From positions 126,825,936-126,889,935 of the forward strand of contig QVOM02000034.1 in the NCBI GenBank assembly GCA_003586115.2: a DNA stretch of 64,000 nucleotides. The letters are read 5' to 3'. The position numbers were made by a program, and so were the translations under genes. Under the pieces are notes generated by a model that did no database searches, was not told the DNA's origin, and saw only the letters and a list, made by a program, of their open reading frames with translations. Below are positions 58,567 to 64,000 of this stretch, piece after piece. Position 1 is the first letter of the stretch. Each line of letters opens with the position of its first letter. The DNA comes from Salvator merianae (lineage: Eukaryota > Chordata > Lepidosauria > Squamata > Teiidae).

Positions 58567-59472
58567 CCTCACATTAACATTGCAGACCTTTACAAACACA
58601 GCTATTTACCAATATTTTAAAATACCAGAATTACTCATGAAACTCCATTGATTCATTTATTTTTGTTGCAAGCTATGCTTCATATTTGAATCTTGCATAA
58701 AATTGATATTTTGGAAGAACAGCTTATCTGGTCAGCTGGTCTATACAGAATTAAGTTTTTTATATGTTCATATAGTCCATAGAAGATAAAATGCCATGAT
58801 TAAATTCTGTACAGCTTGCAAAATATACGTTCAGATATCAAGTTCTAATTTAGGCTGCTTCCAGACTGAGTGTAAAACCTGAGATTATCCCAGGACTATG
58901 CTAGGTTTGCCACATGTGCCTGTGGCAATTCCAGAAAGCCCCAGGATAGTGGGGTGATATCGCGTAATAAAGTTCCTGCAGGAAAATCAACTCCCAACCT
59001 GAGTTTTATGTAAAATCAGATGCGCTTACCTTGTCTGGATGCCTGCTTGTATGATCCACCATCTTAACAATGGCCACCATGCATATATGGTGCCTAACCA
59101 TGTCTTAAAACATTGGCTGTGCATGCACACAGGGTGGCAGTTGCATACCTCCAGGTATTTTGCATCATCAAAATACCCACATGTACGCATCACGCTGTCA
59201 GGGCAGCAAGCATCCACACTGTTAAGTGACTCTGCTTGCCCCATGTTGTTGCCCTGCCATCTGGGCAACAAGCAGTTATTAAAGAATTATTTTATTCTGG
59301 AATATTGCTACATAGCAATATATTCAGGAGCCATGCAGAAGTATTCCCACTCAGTCTTGTTATAGCCATAAAATCATAGCTTTAAATCCTAATGTTCTTC
59401 CATTGTTGCAATGGTCCAGTATCCATACAGACAAAACTGGCAACATCCCATTCCCCAGCTACTCAGAGTCTA

Positions 59473-59686
59473 AGGCTATGATCACATGCGGTAAAAAAAA
59501 AAGCACTCTGAGGCACCTTTGAGGATGGTTTGCACACAGGATTATTCACTCGCCAGTCTGTCCCTCCCCTCTCATGAACATTCTAGAAAAATGGATTAGA
59601 GATGGGAGATGAGAATGTAAGGACCACACGTTTCCATCTCTAAATGACATTTGGGTCACCTTCTTTGCTATATTTGAACACAGCCT
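59473..59686 (-). repeat. Dispersed short repeat, copy 3 of 3, with inverted ends
   Basis: The termini AGGCTATGATCACATG and (inverted) AGGCTGTGTTCAAATA are similar. The interior, read on the minus strand, shares CCCATCTCTAATCCATTTTT, TAGAATGTTCATGAGAGGGG and GACAGACTGG with the copies at 2275 and 31514. No 8-bp duplication could be shown. Confidence 0.6.
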
Positions 59687-60334
59687 CAGTATACTTTACA
59701 TTTACCTTCCCGCACATTTCATGATCCATGCTAAATCTGTTCATCATGTAGTATGTTCAGTGGAGTGGATTTTACTTTGGATCTGTATTAGGATTGCAGT
59801 CTTGTGGTGTTCTGTTTACTATTAGCTCTGCATAGTCATCCTCAGTTCTCCCTATGGTTCAACCCCCTACTTTCTGCCACACCAGTCCCCACAGGCATCA
59901 GCTTCCATTGTTAGCATCCGCTGCTTGCACATGATCCACAAACACCTGGTTTCAAATCTCTACTCATCAATGTTGCTTACTAGTTGACCTCTATCACGTT
60001 TCAAACTTAAATTACTTCACAGAGCTTTTAAAATAATAAAATGATTACCAGAGTAAGATCAGTACACCAACTGATACTTGGTATACCCTCCCCTGTTTTC
60101 TACAAAATCTTTGTCTCTGCAAACAGTTTTTTTTTCTGGTTATGGATAAGTAGATAGAGTTTATTCATTAGTCTAGATATTATATCATACCATACATAAA
60201 GAAACATACTGTTTATAGTTTTAACATGGAAAGCACAGTTTAAAACTGGAGCTGTTTCACAGAAGTAAATGTTCCATAAATAAACTGTATAAATATTCAC
60301 TACTCATAAATAAAATTGAACCCCAGCTGTATAC

Positions 60335-60457
60335 CTCATTCACTTGCTTTTTGTCCAAATGAAAAACTTGACCAGAACTTGTTGATGCAATTTCTTCATA
60401 AACCTTGTAACCAATATGTGTTCTATCATCACAATCTCCTGTTAGAACAAAAACGAC
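60335..60457 (-). CDS. HMCN1: HMCN1 exon: C-terminal end of VWA domain
   Basis: This 123-bp exon (41 codons, phase 0 to 0) begins [11 protein letters not shown] and ends LDKKQVNE. The acceptor AG is at 60459-60458 and the donor GT at 60334-60333. VVFVLTG is the last core beta-strand of the VWA domain; [18 protein letters not shown] is the closing helix and strand. It corresponds to about human residues 167-207. The downstream intron is the longest in the window at 31,962 bp. An open frame that runs on past the donor is only intron read-through. Confidence 0.96.
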
Positions 60458-62162
60458 CTGCACAGTTAAAAAAAGAGAGAGAAAGGTAAAAAATAAGAAA
60501 ATATTATAATATCAGAAACAAATTAGCTGAAGGAATTATACTATATGCCATTAAAAGGATTAGAGTCTTAAGTAATTAGTATAATAATTTTCAGAAGAAT
60601 AATACCATTTTGGCAAGGAGGAAGATAAGCCACATAATTCCATAATACAGCATTAGTACAGCATGTAATTGCATGCTTTTATTGGTAATAACCTTTTTTA
60701 AGCAAAAAAATGGAAAATGTCAAACTAAAACTGCCTCCAGATGGTGAAGGGAAATGCCATCTGAAGGGGAAGCTAGTCTTGCCCCTCACTGTGCCCCCCC
60801 TAAATACACACAGGGGTCCCTGGCATGGTTTTCTCTACCCAGATGTCCGATGAGGTCCTGCAACATCAGTTTGCTAGCAACTTCTTCAAACTTACCACAC
60901 ATATTCCCTTTCTTTTGTATGTTTGTTTTTGCACATATGACAAAGTCCTTACGTTGCCAGACAGTTAATGCCGCAGGAGTATTTCCAGACATCGAGTAAA
61001 TCAAAAACATCATGACAAAGTAAAAATAGTGCTGGGTCTTCAAATTAAGCAGCTGATGGATCACAACAGCCCCAACAAGACATTGGGACTGTCCGATAGC
61101 CCAGCTATGAGGCTGACATCCTGACAGCAGCTTTTGATACTAAATAAATAAAGAAGTAAAAACTGGGGGAACATAATTCCTTTGCTTTCAAGACATCTTC
61201 CATCATATGCTTGCTATCCAGGTACAGATTCCAGGTCAGGTTTCCTATATAAAACTGCCAATGGGACTTTCAGCCTTGCTTGGTGCTACCAGAAACAGCT
61301 ATTAGACACATACTGAAGAATACTGTGGGGGGGGGGGCGGGCGGGGGTGTTACCCGTTTTAGCCAAGAGATTTTTATTTAAAAATAATAAGAAGTAGTGG
61401 AACCTGCAACAAAATGCACTGTTTAGTCAGCCATGCCTTTTCCCAGTTACTTCAGACATTGGTCAGGAAATGGAGCTTGTAGACAGATGATAGAATATTG
61501 GAACAAGCTGTGTATCTTGGTTTCAAGTCTGACTTGCACTGGCAAAACTAAGGTACAAGGTATGCTGTCTCTCTGTAAATTCCAGTTCATAAGCTAGGCC
61601 TGGGATTTCCTATTCTGACCCCTTTTCATAGTGTCTTGTTCACGCTCCCTAAATAGTTATTCAGTGTTATTTAGCAGAATATGCAAGCCATTACAATATT
61701 TGTCTTTCTTTCCTTCACCAGATCTGTATGTCTACAACTTCAGTATTTCATTCTTGTGCAAAGACAGTGCTATTTTGGTTACCCATTCAGCACAAACCTT
61801 AGAAATAGAATGAAGCTGAGGGGAAAGCTGCCCTTTTGATCATTATGTTACCGTATTATTGGAATTAATAAAACTACATATTCTATGTGCTATAATAAGA
61901 TTCGCTTAAGAACCTTCGCTAACATTATTTGAACCTCGTTATCGTTCACCTAAATGCATACTATTCAAACCACAGTTCATACAGTCCTCGTCACAAAGCA
62001 AGTCCCACTGAACTTAATAAATATTTCTTTAGAAAGACATACACAGATTGCACTGCAGTCTTCATATTTTATCCAAGTTATAATTCAACAGGAATATGTT
62101 TCCTAATATCTCTAGAAATCATTTTAAAAATGTGAAATTGGGAGTTAGAAGAGACTTCCTAC
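60458..62162 (-). other. HMCN1 intron (1705 bp)
   Basis: Phase 0 intron within the VWA domain. A G run with a short GCGG patch lies near 61327-61348. I see no gene or defined repeat in it. Confidence 0.85.
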
Positions 62163-62321
62163 CTGTGACTGTTTCTGCTGAATCAGCTGTAAGACTTCAT
62201 GAGCCAGCTTGTAGTCTTTGGACCGTGCATCAGTAAAAACATAGATGAATGAACCAGGCAGAGAGATTTCTAGAGCAATTTTGATGGCACCGATGCTCAT
62301 CTCTGGACAGTCACCACCTCC
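62163..62321 (-). CDS. HMCN1: HMCN1 exon: second half of VWA domain
   Basis: This 159-bp exon (53 codons, phase 0 at both ends) starts at GGGDCPEMS and ends at LIQQKQSQ. The acceptor is AG at 62323-62322 and the donor is GT at 62162-62161. It corresponds to about residues 114-166 of human HMCN1. The strand [12 protein letters not shown] is the late beta-strand of a VWA fold, and its Asp (FTDA) sits where VWA domains carry the third metal-ion (MIDAS) motif. The DxSxS first motif must lie in an upstream exon outside the window. There are no stops, and the preceding polypyrimidine stretch is a normal acceptor context. Confidence 0.96.
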
Positions 62322-64000
62322 CTGTTAGAAATGACACAGGAAGAAATAAATGTTAGTTGAGAACAAGTATTAGATTGAAAATTATCCAAAATACTGTACT
62401 TTGCATTCATTCATTCCATCAATTTGTAGATGTATGGCTCAGTAACAAAAGTATTGCTTTCATGAAATCAACCTTATTCCTGAATGATAGTAGTAAAGCC
62501 TAACTACAAACATCAGAAAGTCCACCATCCTATGTTCTAGCCTCTGATCATGGGCTTGATTCTTAACAGTGAGTTAGAAACTTAAGAAAAGCTGTTTCCC
62601 TTGCTTGCAAGTACTTATGTTACATAATATTCAAATGGAATTTATATGCATTTTCTGTATTTTTTCGACTGTGTTTAAAGCTGCATTCATAATTTTAAGA
62701 GTATCTGACTTTGGTGATTCCATATGATAGCCTATATGCATTTGAAACTGTAGTTCCATCTGTAGTGCAGAACACACTTTGGGGAAGGCACCTTCTCAGA
62801 AAGGTCTACTCTGCCATATTGATGGACATTTCTTCATTTCCACACCAAGCACAGCAGGACATTCAGGCTTGTTTTCTTTGTTTTCAGGCTTGTGAGCATT
62901 TTTGAACCCTTGCCCCTGGCACTTAGAGTAGGAGTCACATTCTCCAGTGGGTATGTTGTGCCAGTAAAAATGGAGATGCAATGCCTGAGACGGTCCTCAG
63001 AAGTTTTACATGTTTTTTGTAAACCTGAACATATGTAGTTAATGGACAGGAATCTGTACTGGATAGGCTGAGTGACCATTAAAACATGGGACTTGTCCCT
63101 AGATCAGAATCCATCTTGGTTACACAAGGATGCGACTAGAGCAGTCACTCTCCCATCCTTTGATCTACAGCAAAGGACTCTCTGACACTGTGTTTCCCAT
63201 CAAAAACATATTTCTCATTATCTCTTCCACAAGAACAACTTAATACCATCAGATTGCAAATGCAAGACACTATATGAGCTAGCAGTGTCCATGCTTCTAG
63301 TGAGAGAGCAGCAAGATTAAAATGCAAATATGGGCACCCAAGTATAATAGTTGATTTTATTACTGCACATTGCTTACCTGACCTGGAATGCCTGAATATA
63401 TAAAAATATTTTCTTTACCCTTGTTTCCTCACAACATCTGGCCCCAGACCTTAAGGGCATATTTTCAAGTATAAGAGTAAGTGCCTGCTTCCAGTGTGTA
63501 TGAAGTTCACACTGGAAGGCCTAGGTACTGCCTCCAGGTTGGAAAGACAGGCAGGATGTCTGTAAAACAATTTGCAGGGACTCAAGAGCAGGTGAAGGTT
63601 TTGCCTTTATGTTCTGATTGAGAATGCCCAGAAGCAATTGGTGGGCCATTGTGTGAAACAGAATGCTGGACTAGATGGGCCGTGGCCTGATCCAGCAAGG
63701 CTCCTCTTATGTCCTTATGTTCTTATGTTCACCAGAAGATTGTGTGAGATTATGCTTACACCAGAATAGCTGAAATATGTGAGCCCCTGGGTCACTAGAT
63801 CATCCCAGGTCCTTCTTCTTGCCAAGGTTCACCAAAGAATTGTGCATGTGTTCTGCTTCTACTGTGGCTAAAATCATCACTGAAATCATTGAAGGACAAA
63901 AGACAGAGCTTTGAGCTCTGTCTTTCATAACAAGGCCTTCAGCTGCTTTGCTGCCATTAGAGTTTGGAGAAATCCAACCTTGAACTGGGTATTAGCAGAG
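62322..64000 (-). other. HMCN1 intron, 5' part outside the window
   Basis: This is sequence upstream (in gene sense) of the exon starting at 62321. I found no further VWA exon. The CR1 tail at 63519-63730 is the only defined repeat; a perfect hairpin lies at 63899-63925. Confidence 0.75.
63519..63730 (+). mobile_element. CR1 3' UTR copy, 5'-truncated
   Basis: From GCCTAGGTACTGCCTCCAGG to CTTATGTTCTTATGTTC it is nearly identical to 11208-11424 of the longer CR1 copy, including CAGGCAGGATGTCTGTAAAA and GACTAGATGGGCCGTGGCC. Truncation at the 5' end is normal for LINE insertion. A short similarity between flanks (GTTCACACTGGAAG and GTTCACCAGAAG) may be a decayed duplication. The high identity suggests both belong to a comparatively young CR1 subfamily. 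Confidence 0.9.

Larger units (their letters stand above)
28373..60334 (-). other. HMCN1 giant intron (31,962 bp)
   Basis: This phase 0 intron lies between the VWA and linker exons. Most of the mobile elements of the window are here and are listed separately. The stretches 28380-30430, 32810-33180, 37200-38580, 44400-45420, 45810-47050, 48880-50750, 52300-54090, 55230-58175 and 58570-59470 show no gene and no repeat I can define; short open frames in them look random. Confidence 0.8.
6641..62321 (-). other. HMCN1: Hemicentin-1 gene, internal part (8 coding exons)
   Basis: Eight minus-strand exons with AG acceptors and GT donors join in phase (0-0, 0-0, 0-1, 1-0, 0-1, 1-1, 1-2, 2-1) into one open frame of 404 codons plus one base. 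The protein reads through the second half of a VWA domain, a conserved linker and one Ig-like domain in the order known for hemicentin-1. Hemicentin-1 is a very large secreted extracellular-matrix protein (VWA, many Ig domains, EGF and fibulin-type C-terminus) that acts in basement-membrane linkage and epithelial anchoring. The identification is from memory of the family; diagnostic strings include [34 protein letters not shown] and DAPKVTMP. HMCN2 is the main alternative, but the near-identity to HMCN1 strings makes it unlikely. The 5' exon(s) with signal peptide and DxSxS motif lie upstream, beyond 64000. The rest of the gene lies at or below position 1. Confidence 0.95.

Noticed and set aside
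1..64000. CRISPR arrays, operons, phage or bacterial mobile elements
   Set aside because: The DNA is clearly vertebrate; the only regular array (47698-48066) has directly abutting 47-bp units without spacers.

Overview
The window is animal nuclear DNA from the interior of a large gene, most likely from a reptile and probably a squamate. It is AT-rich and intron-dominated, and it carries relics of L2 and CR1 LINEs, a tRNA-derived SINE, a Tc1 relic and many short hAT-type elements. I cannot name the species. The only host gene I can support is the minus-strand orthologue of hemicentin-1 (HMCN1), a giant secreted extracellular-matrix protein. Eight consecutive coding exons are present, all with GT-AG borders and matching phases: 62321-62163, 60457-60335, 28372-28201, 22546-22440, 16986-16866, 15730-15467, 15301-15157 and 6762-6641. 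They add up to 1213 nt (404 codons plus one base). This is the number of residues I count for human HMCN1 from about residue 114 to 517, recalled from memory, so no indels are evident. The exons encode the second half of the VWA domain, the VWA-to-Ig linker and the first Ig-like domain. The first exon(s), the promoter and everything after Ig domain 1 lie outside the window or were not found.

Layout by position: 1-6640 is intron with few recognisable repeats. 6641-6762 is an exon. 6763-15156 is intron with a CR1 copy (9985-11424), a palindromic MITE (11879-12059), L2 relics and an hAT-like MITE. 15157-16986 holds three exons close together. 16987-28200 is intron with one exon at 22440-22546, a 337-bp hAT MITE and a 1142-bp CpG-rich hAT element (23742-24883). 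28201-28372 is an exon. 28373-60334 is a 31,962-bp intron that holds most of the mobile DNA: a GC-rich hAT element (32446-32801), a Tc1 relic split by a nearly complete L2 (38955-43479) and by a small MITE, a second and oppositely oriented 1402-bp copy of the CpG-rich hAT element (47067-48468) with an internal 47-bp minisatellite, further MITEs, and a SINE (58178-58476). 60335-62321 holds two exons, and 62322-64000 is intron with a 5'-truncated CR1 tail.

I found no new enzyme system, operon or defence locus. The observations most worth a second look concern the mobile elements. The L2 and SINE 3' tails share a stem-loop with compensating base changes. Three insertions are nested and can be ordered in time. 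Two long hAT copies in opposite orientation bracket one HMCN1 exon, and one of them has expanded a minisatellite with two-unit periodicity.
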